Shown here piece by piece: positions 1-8,630 of a DNA stretch of 64,000 nucleotides. The DNA is taken from NCBI RefSeq assembly GCF_006175945.1, contig NZ_VAJL01000001.1, positions 1,736,001-1,800,000 on the forward strand, given 5' to 3'. The position numbers and the translations under genes were made by a program. Below the pieces are notes generated by a model. That model searched no databases, was not told the origin of the DNA, and saw only the letters and a list, made by a program, of their open reading frames with translations. The DNA is from Chryseobacterium mulctrae. GTDB lineage: Bacteria; Bacteroidota; Bacteroidia; Flavobacteriales; Weeksellaceae. Each line of letters starts with the position of its first letter. The stretch's first letter is position 1.

Positions 1-1862
1 TTCCCATGCAGATCCCAACTTCTGAAAAATGGAGACCAGTCGATAAACGGAATTAATTCTGCTAAATCCTGATTTTCAAAAACCTGAATTCCCAGTTGAT
101 TAGGGGTGAAAATTTCTTCATTTTCCCAATCAATTTTAAACTTATCAGCTCTTGCTTGTTCCAGAGAAACGTACTCTTTGTCAACCTGTCTGTTCAAAAA
201 CTTTTCACGAAAATCTGAATAGTCATTTTTAAGATCGTCTACATATTCTTTATTCCGATCTCCCAAAAGAGAACTGACAACATTTACTGCTCTGGAAGCG
301 TCATTCACATGAACGACAGCATTTTTATATTTTAGATCAATCTTAACTGCAGTATGCGCTTTAGAAGTTGTTGCACCACCGATTAATAAAGGAAAATTAA
401 GATTCTGTCTTTCCAATTCTGATGCGATGTAGACCATTTCATCCAAACTTGGCGTAATCAATCCACTTAAACCAATAACATCAACCTGATGATCAATAGC
501 TGCTTGTATGATTTTCTCAGCAGGAACCATCACACCCAAATCGACGATTTCATAATTGTTACATCCCAAAACTACGCTCACAATATTTTTACCAATATCA
601 TGAACGTCTCCTTTTACGGTTGCCATTAAAATTTTTCCGTTAGCTTTTTGAGCAACATCTTTTTCAGCTTCGATGAATGGCTGCAAATAAGCCACTGCTT
701 TTTTCATTACACGGGCAGACTTTACAACCTGTGGAAGAAACATTTTTCCGCTTCCGAACAAATCTCCAACGACGCCCATTCCGGTCATCAAATTAACTTC
801 AATTACATGAAGCGGTCGCTCAGATTGCAACCTTGCTTCTTCCACATCTTCTTCTATAAAACGGTCAATTCCTTTCACCAAAGAATGCGTAATTCTCTCC
901 TGTAAAGGATGAGTACGCCACTCTAATTCTTCAACTTTTTCTTTTTTTACCGATTTATTTCGTTCTGAATAATCTAAAAGACGCTCCGTTGCATCTTCTC
1001 TTTTATCGAGAATTACATCTTCAACGAGTTCTAAAAGTTCTTTATTAATTTCATCATAAACCTCAAGCATTGCCGGGTTTACAATTCCTATATTCATCCC
1101 GGCCTGAATGGCATGATAAAGGAAAACCGAGTGCATTGCTTCACGTACCGTATCATTTCCTCGGAAAGAGAACGAAACATTTGAAACTCCTCCACTTACC
1201 GAAGCATAAGGAAGGTTTTGGCGAACCCAACGTGTTGCTTCGATGAAATCGATTGCGTTTCTACGGTGTTCTTCCATCCCGGTTGCTACCGGAAATATAT
1301 TTAAATCGAAAATAATATCTTCTGCAGGAAACTTAACCTCATTAACCAAAATATCATACGATCTTTTGGTGATCTCAAGTCTTCTTTCATAATTGTCAGC
1401 TTGACCAACCTCATCAAAAGCCATCACAATAACGGCAGCTCCATATCTTTTGATTGCTTTGGCATGTTTTACAAACTCTTCTTTTCCTTCTTTTAAACTG
1501 ATAGAATTGACCACACATTTTCCTTGTACAACCTGAAGACCCGCTTCCAAAATTTCCCATTTGGAAGAATCGACCATAATTGGAATTTTGGAAATATCTG
1601 GTTCAGAACCAATTAAATTCAGGAATTTAATCATGGAAGCTTTTCCATCAATCAAACCGTCATCAAAATTAACATCAAGAATCTGAGCTCCACCATCAAC
1701 CTGATCTCTTGCGATATCTAAGGCTTCAGAAAATTTCTCTTCTTTTATTAATCTTAAAAACTTTTTAGATCCGGCAACATTTGTTCTTTCACCAACATTG
1801 ATGAAATTAGATTCCGGAGTAATAATCAGAGGTTCAAGCCCTGATAATCTTAAATATTTCAT
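1..1862 (-). CDS. metH: Cobalamin-dependent methionine synthase, C-terminal half (partial)
   Basis: This gene encodes the folate-, cobalamin- and activation-domain part of B12-dependent methionine synthase, which passes a methyl group from methyl-tetrahydrofolate through cobalamin to homocysteine. The start is ATG at 1862 ([14 protein letters not shown]) and the frame is open to the left window edge, so the C-terminus is missing. The pterin-binding domain comes first ([11 protein letters not shown] near residue 25), then the cap, then the B12 domain with DVHDIG near residue 420, whose His is the lower cobalt ligand. The start of the SAM-binding activation domain follows. The homocysteine-binding domain is absent and is encoded separately at 3027-4037. 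The start lies 4 bp after the desaturase stop, which implies co-transcription. Function is confident; only the truncation by the window is a limit. Confidence 0.93.
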   Translation of the reverse strand, partial: MKYLRLSGLEPLIITPESNFINVGERTNVAGSKKFLRLIKEEKFSEALDIARDQVDGGAQILDVNFDDGLIDGKASMIKFLNLIGSEPDISKIPIMVDSSKWEILEAGLQVVQGKCVVNSISLKEGKEEFVKHAKAIKRYGAAVIVMAFDEVGQADNYERRLEITKRSYDILVNEVKFPAEDIIFDLNIFPVATGMEEHRRNAIDFIEATRWVRQNLPYASVSGGVSNVSFSFRGNDTVREAMHSVFLYHAIQAGMNIGIVNPAMLEVYDEINKELLELVEDVILDKREDATERLLDYSERNKSVKKEKVEELEWRTHPLQERITHSLVKGIDRFIEEDVEEARLQSERPLHVIEVNLMTGMGVVGDLFGSGKMFLPQVVKSARVMKKAVAYLQPFIEAEKDVAQKANGKILMATVKGDVHDIGKNIVSVVLGCNNYEIVDLGVMVPAEKIIQAAIDHQVDVIGLSGLITPSLDEMVYIASELERQNLNFPLLIGGATTSKAHTAVKIDLKYKNAVVHVNDASRAVNVVSSLLGDRNKEYVDDLKNDYSDFREKFLNRQVDKEYVSLEQARADKFKIDWENEEIFTPNQLGIQVFENQDLAELIPFIDWSPFFRSWDLHG

Positions 1863-1866
1863 TTAA

Positions 1867-2958
1867 TTATTCTTCTAAAATAAAATAAGCGTTATTCGCA
1901 TTTTGCTTCAGCAAATCAACATGTTTGCCTAAAGCAGTAAAAATTGGAAATCGCTTGTAACCCAGATTATATTCTCTAGCAAACTGCTCAATTTCCTCGG
2001 TGATTTCGTTATAATACATATAACTGTAATTCGGAAAAAGATGATGGGCAACGTGAAAGTTGAAATTCCCTAACATATTTCTAACAAACCAATTATTTTC
2101 TTTTAAATCATTCGTAACTTCCAATTGATGGCGAAGCCAGCTAAATGGAAGTCCGTTTTTTTTATCCAATTTCGGAAAAGCATTATCTGGAAGCGGATGC
2201 AAAGGCAACAACACAAAAAGTGCAAAAATACTTGCTGCAATCACCTGTAAAAACCAAGCTCCCAAAGCTAATCCTATGGAAACTTTAAAAAATAAAACAG
2301 GCACGGCAATCTGATAAAAAAAATAAAACAGTTTGAAACTGATCATTTTAATTTTTTCTGAAACCGGAATTCTTCCCTGAGTTTTCAGAATCACCCTTTC
2401 ATTATCAAAAAAATCTCTAAAATCTCTGATAAACATCCAGTTAAATAAATAAAGCGGATAAACCAGAAAGAAAAAGAAATGCTGATATTTTTGAATTCCT
2501 TTTGCCTTGATCCAGGGAACTATTAATAAAAGTCCGCTCTGTTCGATGTCGGTATCCCAACCGTCAACATTTGGGTAAGCGTGATGAGCTGCAATATGTC
2601 TTTTTTTCCAGATGTATGAGTTAGCTCCCACAAAATCAAAAATCTGCAAAACAATGCTGTTCAGTTTTTTGCTTTTAAAAATATTATTGTGAGCCGCTTC
2701 GTGAATTAAATTCAGATAAATCAAAACCAATGAAATTCCCATTAAAACAAAACTCGAAATATAAATCCACGGTTGATCTGCATTTAAAAGAGCAAATAGA
2801 TACAAGCCAAAATAGATCAAAGGCAAAATAATCGCTTTGATCTTAATATAAACATCTCTGTTTTGGGGAAGTTTTTCTACTCGCTGGTTCACTCTTTTTC
2901 TTAATTCATTAAACAGTTTGGCGTCGTCCGGATTTTTGAGATAAATTGGCTTTTCCAT
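1867..2958 (-). CDS. Membrane fatty-acid desaturase
   Basis: This 363-aa integral-membrane di-iron desaturase probably introduces a double bond into an acyl chain of membrane lipid. Three histidine boxes are visible: HEAAHNN near residue 87, HIAAHH near 121 and HVAHHLFP near 304. Paired hydrophobic stretches lie around residues 45-85 and 200-255, giving the usual four-helix topology. The start ATG at 2958 and the length fit the DesA/acyl-lipid desaturase family. The gene sits between the two halves of metH, 4 bp before the second half and 68 bp after the first, so it is probably transcribed with methionine genes. A metabolic reason for that placement is not evident. The exact substrate and position of the double bond cannot be read from sequence. 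Confidence 0.88.
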   Translation of the reverse strand: MEKPIYLKNPDDAKLFNELRKRVNQRVEKLPQNRDVYIKIKAIILPLIYFGLYLFALLNADQPWIYISSFVLMGISLVLIYLNLIHEAAHNNIFKSKKLNSIVLQIFDFVGANSYIWKKRHIAAHHAYPNVDGWDTDIEQSGLLLIVPWIKAKGIQKYQHFFFFLVYPLYLFNWMFIRDFRDFFDNERVILKTQGRIPVSEKIKMISFKLFYFFYQIAVPVLFFKVSIGLALGAWFLQVIAASIFALFVLLPLHPLPDNAFPKLDKKNGLPFSWLRHQLEVTNDLKENNWFVRNMLGNFNFHVAHHLFPNYSYMYYNEITEEIEQFAREYNLGYKRFPIFTALGKHVDLLKQNANNAYFILEE

Positions 2959-3026
2959 GGGATTGTTGTTTTTGTATTTAAAAAAAGTATTTTGTGTACT
3001 CGTTCTAAATTTTCAACAATCAAAAA

Positions 3027-4037
3027 TCATACAAAATTTTTCACTTTTCTTGGTTCGTATTTATCAACTAAATCAGCGATTGCTTTGATGTGTTCTGGCG
3101 TTGTACCACAACATCCACCAATAATATTAATCAATCCTTTTTCTACATATTCTCTGATTTGCTCAGCCATAAATTCGGGAGATTCGTCATATTGCCCGAA
3201 AGCATTTGGTAAACCTGCGTTAGGATATGCCGAAACAAAAAAGTCTGAATTATGCGCTAATGTTTCCAAATAAGGCGTTAATTGGTTTGCTCCCAAAGCA
3301 CAGTTGAACCCGACACTTAATAAATTTAAATGCGAAACTGAGATCAAAAAAGCCTCTGCGGTTTGTCCGCTCAATGTTCTTCCTGAAGCATCAGTAATCG
3401 TTCCTGAAACCATGATCGGGATTTCAATTCCTCTTTCTTCCTGAATTTCATCGATCGCAAATAATGCAGCTTTTGCATTCAAAGTATCGAAAATGGTTTC
3501 TACCAAAAGAATATCTGAACCGCCGTCTAATAAAGCTTCTGACTGTTGTTTATAAGCTAATCTTAACTCTTCAAAAGTAATTGCACGATAACCAGGATCA
3601 TTCACATCCGGACTTAAACTTGCCGTTCTGTTCGTAGGACCAATAGAACCTGCAACAAATCTTGGTTTGTCCGGATTTTTAGCGGTGAACTCATAACAAA
3701 CTTTTCTGGCAATTTTCGCAGACTCATAGTTTAGTTCGTAGACCAACTCTTCCATGTAATAATCGGCCATCGCAATCGTAGTTCCGGAAAATGTATTGGT
3801 TTCCAGAATATCAGCTCCAGATTCAAGGTATTTTCTGTGAACTTCTTCAATGGCTTCAGGCTGCGTGAGAGAAAGAAGTTCGTTATTCCCTTTTACAGGA
3901 TGTTCCCAATCTTTAAAACGCTCTCCACGGTAATCTTCTTCTTCGAATTTATATCGCTGAAGCATGGTTCCCATCGCTCCGTCGAGAATTAAAATTCTTT
4001 CGGATAATGCTTTGTATAGTTGTTCTGAATTTTTCAT
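3027..4037 (-). CDS. metH: Homocysteine S-methyltransferase module of split MetH
   Basis: This 336-aa protein corresponds to the N-terminal homocysteine-binding TIM barrel of MetH. It shows the family opening motif GAMGTMLQ near residue 20 and the zinc-binding cysteines in GFNCALG near residue 243 and GGCCGT at 307-312. It ends where the folate-binding domain would begin in a one-chain MetH, and that part is encoded at 1-1862. Split MetH pairs are, to my knowledge, common in Flavobacteriia, so this is a two-subunit enzyme and not a broken gene. A 295-bp gap with two palindromic repeats separates it from the sulfhydrylase upstream. It could in principle act alone as a betaine- or SMM-homocysteine methyltransferase, but the nearby B12 half makes the split-MetH reading much more likely. 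Confidence 0.92.
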   Translation of the reverse strand: MKNSEQLYKALSERILILDGAMGTMLQRYKFEEEDYRGERFKDWEHPVKGNNELLSLTQPEAIEEVHRKYLESGADILETNTFSGTTIAMADYYMEELVYELNYESAKIARKVCYEFTAKNPDKPRFVAGSIGPTNRTASLSPDVNDPGYRAITFEELRLAYKQQSEALLDGGSDILLVETIFDTLNAKAALFAIDEIQEERGIEIPIMVSGTITDASGRTLSGQTAEAFLISVSHLNLLSVGFNCALGANQLTPYLETLAHNSDFFVSAYPNAGLPNAFGQYDESPEFMAEQIREYVEKGLINIIGGCCGTTPEHIKAIADLVDKYEPRKVKNFV

Positions 4038-4072
4038 TTTACTTTTTTTGAAATTGTTGTTTTCATTTTAAT

Positions 4073-4114
4073 AGGATTTTATCCTATTCTGATTTAAATC
4101 ATCCTTTCAGGACT
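4073..4114. repeat. Dispersed 42-bp structured repeat, copy 1
   Basis: This 42-bp element lies between metZ and the metH N-terminal gene and matches the copy at 5641-5682 at 36 of 42 positions. It contains two small hairpins, AGGAT/ATCCT and TCCT-TTC-AGGA. In the second hairpin one base pair is T-A here and C-G in the other copy. It is probably a genus-specific intergenic repeat. Confidence 0.6.
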
Positions 4115-4143
4115 CTTTATTTATTTCAAACTTCTTATTTCTA

Positions 4144-4176
4144 AGCCTTGTCAAGGTTTCGAACCTTGACAAGGCT
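4144..4176. repeat. Perfect 15-bp inverted repeat
   Basis: AGCCTTGTCAAGGTT at 4144-4158 is followed by TCG and its exact reverse complement at 4162-4176. The whole 4140-4320 stretch is a patchwork of palindromic fragments, including TTTCGACAAGCTCAGG and GGCTAAAGCCC. No T-run follows on the minus strand, so this looks more like a dispersed repeat than a terminator. Confidence 0.6.
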
Positions 4177-4332
4177 GGTTTTGCGCTGAATCTCTGCAAC
4201 CCGACTTGAACGAGGTCTTTCGACAAGCTCAGGATAAATTCAGGCGGAAAAGCTGCTCAAATAATTAAGTTTCGGCTAAAGCCTTACACTCAACTCATCC
4301 ACTAAAACGGGCTAAAGCCCATTCCTATTGAA

Positions 4333-5535
4333 TTAATCCAAAGCCTGTTTTAAATCTGCAATAATATCTTCTACATTTTCTAAACCTACCGAGCAACGAA
4401 CCAAACCGGCGGTAATTCCCACTTCATTTCTTTCTTCATCGGAAAGCTTGGAATGCGTTGTTGATGCGGGATGCGTGACAATCGTTCTGGTATCGCCAAG
4501 ATTGGCAGAAAGTGAGCACATTTTTATTTTATCTAAAAAATTTCTGCCCCCTTCGATACCACCTTTGATTTCGAATGCTACGATATTTCCGCCCAGTCTC
4601 ATCTGTTTCTTCGCAACCTCATAGCTTGGGTGAGATGGAAGAAATGGATATTTCGTCAGTTTTACATTCGGATGGCTTTCTAAAAATTCTGCAACTTTTA
4701 AAGCGTTTTCACAGTGTCTTTCTACACGGATTGCCAAAGTTTCCAGGCTTTTAGACAAAACCCACGCATTGAAAGGCGACATCGCAGGTCCGGTATTTCT
4801 TGCGAAAAGATAAATCTCACGAATCAAATCTTCTCTACCAACTGCTACTCCACCCAAAACACGACCTTGACCGTCAATTAATTTTGTAGCTGAGTGAACA
4901 ACGATATCTGCACCGTATTTTATAGGTTGCTGTAAATAAGGAGTTGCAAAACAATTATCCACAATGAAAATAAGATTATGCTTTTTTGCAATCTTTCCGA
5001 AAAATTCTAGATCTAAGACTTCAATCGCTGGATTGGTCGGCGTTTCCAGATATAAAATTTTCGTATTGGGCTGAATGTATTTTTCAACATTTTCAGAATC
5101 TTCTGCTTTGAAATAAGTGGTCTCGATATTCCATTTTGGAAAATATTTTGTGAACAACGTATGTGTAGAGCCGAAAACCGACTGACAGCTTACGATATGA
5201 TCACCCGCATTGAGCAAAGTGGCAAAAGTTGAATAAATTGCCGCCATTCCCGTTGCGAAAGCATAACCAGCTTCTGCGCCTTCCATTTTAACGATTTTGT
5301 CAGTAAATTCTGTAACATTAGGATTTGAAAATCGGCTGTACAGATTTTTTGATTTTTCTTCGGCAAAGCTCGCTCTCATATCTTCCGCATCTTCAAAAAC
5401 AAAGCTTGAAGTAAGATATAAAGGTGTAGAATGCTCGTCAAACTGAGATCTTTCAGTTTGGGTTCTTATAGCAAGAGTCTCGAAGTTTGTTAACAGTTGC
5501 TCGTTGTTAGTTTTTGGTTGATTATTATCGCTCAT
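4333..5535 (-). CDS. metZ: PLP-dependent O-acyl-homoserine sulfhydrylase (MetZ type)
   Basis: This 400-aa enzyme of the Cys/Met-metabolism PLP family makes homocysteine from an activated homoserine and sulfide. The PLP lysine lies in HSATKLIDGQG near residue 218. The family features FVFEDAEDMRASFA at the N-terminus, ETPTNPAIEVLDL in the middle and THPASTTHSKL near residue 360 are also present. The Ser/Thr-rich first 15 residues look like a loose N-terminus. Because the operon also holds metX, the substrate is more likely O-acetyl- or O-succinylhomoserine with sulfide than cysteine (cystathionine gamma-synthase). MetB and MetZ are hard to separate by eye, so the symbol is tentative. It lies 196 bp downstream of the homoserine dehydrogenase. 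Confidence 0.85.
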   Translation of the reverse strand: MSDNNQPKTNNEQLLTNFETLAIRTQTERSQFDEHSTPLYLTSSFVFEDAEDMRASFAEEKSKNLYSRFSNPNVTEFTDKIVKMEGAEAGYAFATGMAAIYSTFATLLNAGDHIVSCQSVFGSTHTLFTKYFPKWNIETTYFKAEDSENVEKYIQPNTKILYLETPTNPAIEVLDLEFFGKIAKKHNLIFIVDNCFATPYLQQPIKYGADIVVHSATKLIDGQGRVLGGVAVGREDLIREIYLFARNTGPAMSPFNAWVLSKSLETLAIRVERHCENALKVAEFLESHPNVKLTKYPFLPSHPSYEVAKKQMRLGGNIVAFEIKGGIEGGRNFLDKIKMCSLSANLGDTRTIVTHPASTTHSKLSDEERNEVGITAGLVRCSVGLENVEDIIADLKQALD

Positions 5536-5640
5536 AAACTTATTTATCTTTTTAGCAATGCATCAATTTAATTATGATTTTTTCAAATTTTTAAATTGAC
5601 ATGTTACTATATTGTTATAATTTGATTTGTTATTTTTGAC

Positions 5641-5682
5641 AGGATTTCATCCTATCCTGAGTTAAATCGTCCCTTCGGGACT
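5641..5682. repeat. Dispersed 42-bp structured repeat, copy 2
   Basis: This is the second copy of the element at 4073-4114, here between the homoserine dehydrogenase gene and metZ. It contains AGGAT/ATCCT and TCCC-TTC-GGGA hairpins, the latter with a C-G pair where copy 1 has T-A. Both copies occupy spacers of the same operon. Confidence 0.6.
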
Positions 5683-5731
5683 TTTCGGCGATGAAAGACT
5701 TCAAACTTCCATCTTCCAGCATCTTACGTAT

Positions 5732-7273
5732 TTATTTCGTTTCACTTAATCTTAAAATATCTCCGAAAACTCCTCTAGCCGTTACTTTTGCTCCGGCTCC
5801 GGCTCCCATGATAACGATTGGGTTTTCACCATAACTTTCGGTATAGATCTCAAAAATAGAATCTGAACCTTTCAGCTGTCCCAAAGCTGAAGTTGCAGGA
5901 ACAGAAATCAGCTTTACATCGAGGTTACCTTTCTCTTTCTGTAGATCTCCATGCAAATCTCCTACATATCTTAAAACGTGACCAGGCTTCTGATTTTTCT
6001 TAATTTTATCATATTCATTATCTAATTCTTCCAACCTTGAAAGAAATTCTTGTTTTGATATAGACAATAAAGCTTCCGGAACTAGGTTTTGGATGTTGAT
6101 GTCATTAAATTCATTAATTAAGTCTAATTCTCTTGCCAAGATCAATAATTTTCTCGCTACATCGTTTCCTGATAAATCTTCTCTTGGATCTGGTTCTGTG
6201 AAACCTTTTTCTAAAGCTTCATTAACGATGGTTGAAAACTTATCATCTCTCAAAGAAAAATTGTTGAATACATAACTCAATGTTCCTGAAAAAACACCTT
6301 TTATTCTTGTAATATTTTCACCGGAAAGATGTAAAAGTTTTATCGTATCAATTAACGGCAAACCTGCGCCAACATTGGTTTCATACAAATAACGTTTATT
6401 ATTTTTGTTCAACGTATATCTTAGTTTACGGTATTCTTCAATCGGAAGAGTGTTGAAAATTTTGTTTGAAGAGACTAAATCGAACCCGTTTTCTGCCAAA
6501 GCGTGGTAATTTTTGACAAAATCTGTACTTGCTGTATTATCAACAACAATTAGATTTTCAAGCTGGTTTTCTTTAGAGAAACTAATTAATTCATCTACAT
6601 TAGAAGTTTTTTCAGAAGCAAAAACCTCATTGCTCCATTGGTTGTCAAAACCTTTTTTATTGAAAGCAATTTTTCTAGAATTGGCAACAGCAACGACTTT
6701 CAGATGTATATTTTTTCGTCTTTTAATTTCTTCCGAAGAATGTAAAACCTGCTCTATTAAGGTCTTCCCCACATTTCCGTGACCGATAATTGCCAAGTGA
6801 ACTGTTTTTGGTTTTTTGAAAATTTCAGATTCAATGATATTTTTAGTTTTCTCATCCTGAGAAGATGTCACAACAATATTGATACGTTTTTCGCTTGAAT
6901 TTTGGTTTAAAAGTAACGGAAAAACGTTATTTCTTGCCAATTCTGAAAGTATTTTATTTAAATCTTCTGCCACAAAACCGATGACAGAAACATTGTTGAT
7001 ACTATAAATCTGAGTAACTTTTCCTGATTTTCTTTCCGTAGCAAACTCTTCTATCAGACAGTTTACTGCTTTTTCAGAATCATCTTCATGTACAAGAATT
7101 GACAAGCCGTTTTCTACCGCCTGCTGAGAAATTATTCCTACACTAATACGCGCAAATGTAAGCGCTTTAAACACTCTTCCATCAATCCCTATTTCACCTA
7201 AAAAATCTTCTCCTTCAAATTTGATGATTGATCTGTTCTTTAAAAATTTTATTTCGTTTGCATTACTTTTCAT
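5732..7273 (-). CDS. Homoserine dehydrogenase with N-terminal ACT-like region
   Basis: This 513-aa enzyme reduces aspartate semialdehyde to homoserine, the branch precursor of methionine and threonine. Residues 1-150 resemble the paired ACT regulatory region that follows the kinase in ThrA-type aspartokinase/homoserine dehydrogenase (ARISVGIISQQAVENGLSIL and INNVSVIGFVAEDLNKIL). The NAD(P)-binding loop GHGNVGKT is near residue 165, and the catalytic region includes ETNVGAGLPLIDT near 300 and GFTEPDPREDLSGNDVARK near 355. The aspartokinase catalytic domain (KFGGTS motif) is absent, so this looks like ThrA without its kinase. It lies between metX and metZ in the methionine block. The dehydrogenase assignment is firm; which amino acid the ACT part senses is unknown. 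Confidence 0.88.
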   Translation of the reverse strand: MKSNANEIKFLKNRSIIKFEGEDFLGEIGIDGRVFKALTFARISVGIISQQAVENGLSILVHEDDSEKAVNCLIEEFATERKSGKVTQIYSINNVSVIGFVAEDLNKILSELARNNVFPLLLNQNSSEKRINIVVTSSQDEKTKNIIESEIFKKPKTVHLAIIGHGNVGKTLIEQVLHSSEEIKRRKNIHLKVVAVANSRKIAFNKKGFDNQWSNEVFASEKTSNVDELISFSKENQLENLIVVDNTASTDFVKNYHALAENGFDLVSSNKIFNTLPIEEYRKLRYTLNKNNKRYLYETNVGAGLPLIDTIKLLHLSGENITRIKGVFSGTLSYVFNNFSLRDDKFSTIVNEALEKGFTEPDPREDLSGNDVARKLLILARELDLINEFNDINIQNLVPEALLSISKQEFLSRLEELDNEYDKIKKNQKPGHVLRYVGDLHGDLQKEKGNLDVKLISVPATSALGQLKGSDSIFEIYTESYGENPIVIMGAGAGAKVTARGVFGDILRLSETK

Positions 7274-7328
7274 CTGTAACCTTTTTTAATTTTTTTATAA
7301 GACAGAGTTACCTTAAACTCTTTTTTTC

Positions 7329-8267
7329 CTACAAAATGTTATTTATGATATTATTTAATTGACTGTATTCCATTAAGAAGGCATCGTGCCCATGAACTGA
7401 TTTGATCTCGTGATAGAAAACATCTTCTTTATTTTCCTTTAGCTTTTCAAAGCCGTTTCTGATTTCAGAGGCAGGAAAAAACAGATCTGTATCTACAGAG
7501 ATCATGTGCATTCGTGCCTGAATTTTCTCCAACATATTTTCGTTTGTATTGATATTCATCAGTAAATGATTCATCAGTTGATAAGATTTTAAACTAAATC
7601 TTTCGGCAAGAGATTTCCCATGATAAATCAGCCAGTCTTCAGATTCTAGCTGTTGTTTTTTCTGATTACATTTATTTTGAAATCTGTCGTTTAAAGATTG
7701 AGGCGTTCTGTAGCACAACATTGCATGGATTCTGGCTTTTTGAAGTGGTTCATCATTTCCATTTAATAAAAATTTCTGAACAAGACATTGAGCATACAAC
7801 CAATCATGAGTTTTAGAATCACAGGCAATGGGAATAAAAATTTCGACTAAATCCGGTTTTTTCGAAAGCATTTCCCAACCGATTCCTCCACCCAAAGACC
7901 CTCCAATCAGAGCGTATATGTTTTTAATATTTAAAGATTCAAGACCTTTCAGAAATATATTTGCAATATCTGAAGGGGTAAAATCTGAATATTCGTCAAT
8001 AAAAAAATCGTCATATCCATTTCCGGGAATATTGAAGCAGAGTACAGTATATTTATTTGTATCAATTATCTGATTTTCGCCAATCAATTGTTTCCACCAA
8101 CCTTTTTCTCCGGCAACATTTGAGTTTCCGGTTAAGGCATGATTTATCAAAATGATGGGTGCTGAAAAGAGTTCTTTCCCGAAAAGCTGGTAGCTTAACG
8201 GGATATGATATTCTCTCTGAGAATCGGTTTTGTACAAAAAATTAATATGTTGCAGTTCTGTTTTCAA
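7329..8267 (-). CDS. metX: Homoserine O-acyltransferase (MetX-like alpha/beta hydrolase)
   Basis: This 312-aa alpha/beta-hydrolase-fold acyltransferase activates homoserine for homocysteine synthesis. It shows the MetX signatures NHALTGNS near residue 43, the nucleophile Ser124 in GGSLGGGIGWEM, an Asp in ISVDTDLFFP and the catalytic His in HGHDAFL near residue 294. It is shorter than the usual 350-380 aa, mostly in the lid. The reading frame has no ATG near its start. The best start is TTG at 8265-8267, because an in-frame stop lies just upstream. It is the first gene behind a SAM-I riboswitch, which fits methionine feedback control. The acyl donor (acetyl- or succinyl-CoA) cannot be decided from sequence alone. 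Confidence 0.85.
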   Translation of the reverse strand: MKTELQHINFLYKTDSQREYHIPLSYQLFGKELFSAPIILINHALTGNSNVAGEKGWWKQLIGENQIIDTNKYTVLCFNIPGNGYDDFFIDEYSDFTPSDIANIFLKGLESLNIKNIYALIGGSLGGGIGWEMLSKKPDLVEIFIPIACDSKTHDWLYAQCLVQKFLLNGNDEPLQKARIHAMLCYRTPQSLNDRFQNKCNQKKQQLESEDWLIYHGKSLAERFSLKSYQLMNHLLMNINTNENMLEKIQARMHMISVDTDLFFPASEIRNGFEKLKENKEDVFYHEIKSVHGHDAFLMEYSQLNNIINNIL

Positions 8268-8299
8268 TTTTATAATTATTAAAAAATAAATTTGAAAAT

Positions 8300-8319
8300 G
8301 CCATGAGAATGGCTGAAAA
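8300..8319. repeat. GCCAT/ATGGC hairpin motif, copy 1
   Basis: CCATGAGAATGGCTGAAAA lies in the metX leader between the riboswitch and the start codon. Nearly the same 19 bases recur at 8612-8630 with one change, just at the start of the divergent glucosidase gene. Each copy folds as a small stem (GCCAT, four-base loop, ATGGC). Confidence 0.5.
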
Positions 8320-8331
8320 GAACTTCAGTAA

Positions 8332-8441
8332 GTTATCTGTCCAAAATAAATTTATTTGGTAGAACGTAGCACCTTCTCTGCTTGCGCAAAGGGTTGCTAA
8401 GGTTTCACAGGGTCTAATCCCTCAACCTTTCTTGATAACAT
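8332..8441 (-). ncRNA. SAM-I (S-box) riboswitch
   Basis: Read on the minus strand, this leader contains the S-box core in order: GTTATCAAGAAAGG, GAGGGATTAGACCC, GTGAAACC, TTAGCAACC, AAGGTGCTAC and GTTCTACC. The closing stem P1 pairs GTTATC (8434-8439) with GATAAC (8332-8337). A P4 hairpin of CCAAATAAA against TTTATTTTGG lies just before it. It sits between a promoter at 8469-8476 and metX, so it should turn the methionine operon down when S-adenosylmethionine is plentiful. Identification rests on the strongly conserved core bases. Whether control is at transcription or translation is not clear. No good T-run follows the aptamer, so a translational effect near the TTG start is possible. Confidence 0.92.
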
Positions 8442-8468
8442 TTTCAATATGTAAATGAACGAATGGTG

Positions 8469-8476
8469 CAAAGATA
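8469..8476 (-). promoter_or_regulatory. Bacteroidota -7 box of the methionine operon
   Basis: TATCTTTG on the minus strand matches the Bacteroidota -7 consensus TAnnTTTG exactly. It lies about 30 nt ahead of the riboswitch, so the predicted transcript starts near 8463 and carries the whole aptamer. The -33 element is weak (T-rich only). Confidence 0.7.
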
Positions 8477-8611
8477 AAACTTTTTATTTTAAAAATTAAA
8501 AAAAATTAATAAATAATATAAAACATAATCACAGTAGGGTTTTGAGAAGATTGTTAATAATTATTCAGATTAAAAAAATTGGAATTATTTATCAAAAAAA
8601 TTAACTTAGCC

Positions 8612-8630
8612 ATGAAAATGGCTGAAAATG
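8612..8630. repeat. GCCAT/ATGGC hairpin motif, copy 2
   Basis: CCATGAAAATGGCTGAAAA overlaps the predicted ATG of the glucosidase at 8628 and nearly repeats the motif at 8300-8319. The stem would place the ribosome-binding region of the downstream gene in a small hairpin. Confidence 0.45.

Noticed and set aside
648..905. 85-aa plus-strand frame opposite metH
   Set aside because: It is antisense to a conserved methionine synthase domain and has no family resemblance or start context.
2992..3273. 93-aa plus-strand frame opposite the MetH N-terminal gene
   Set aside because: Antisense to conserved coding sequence around GGCCGT; no independent support.
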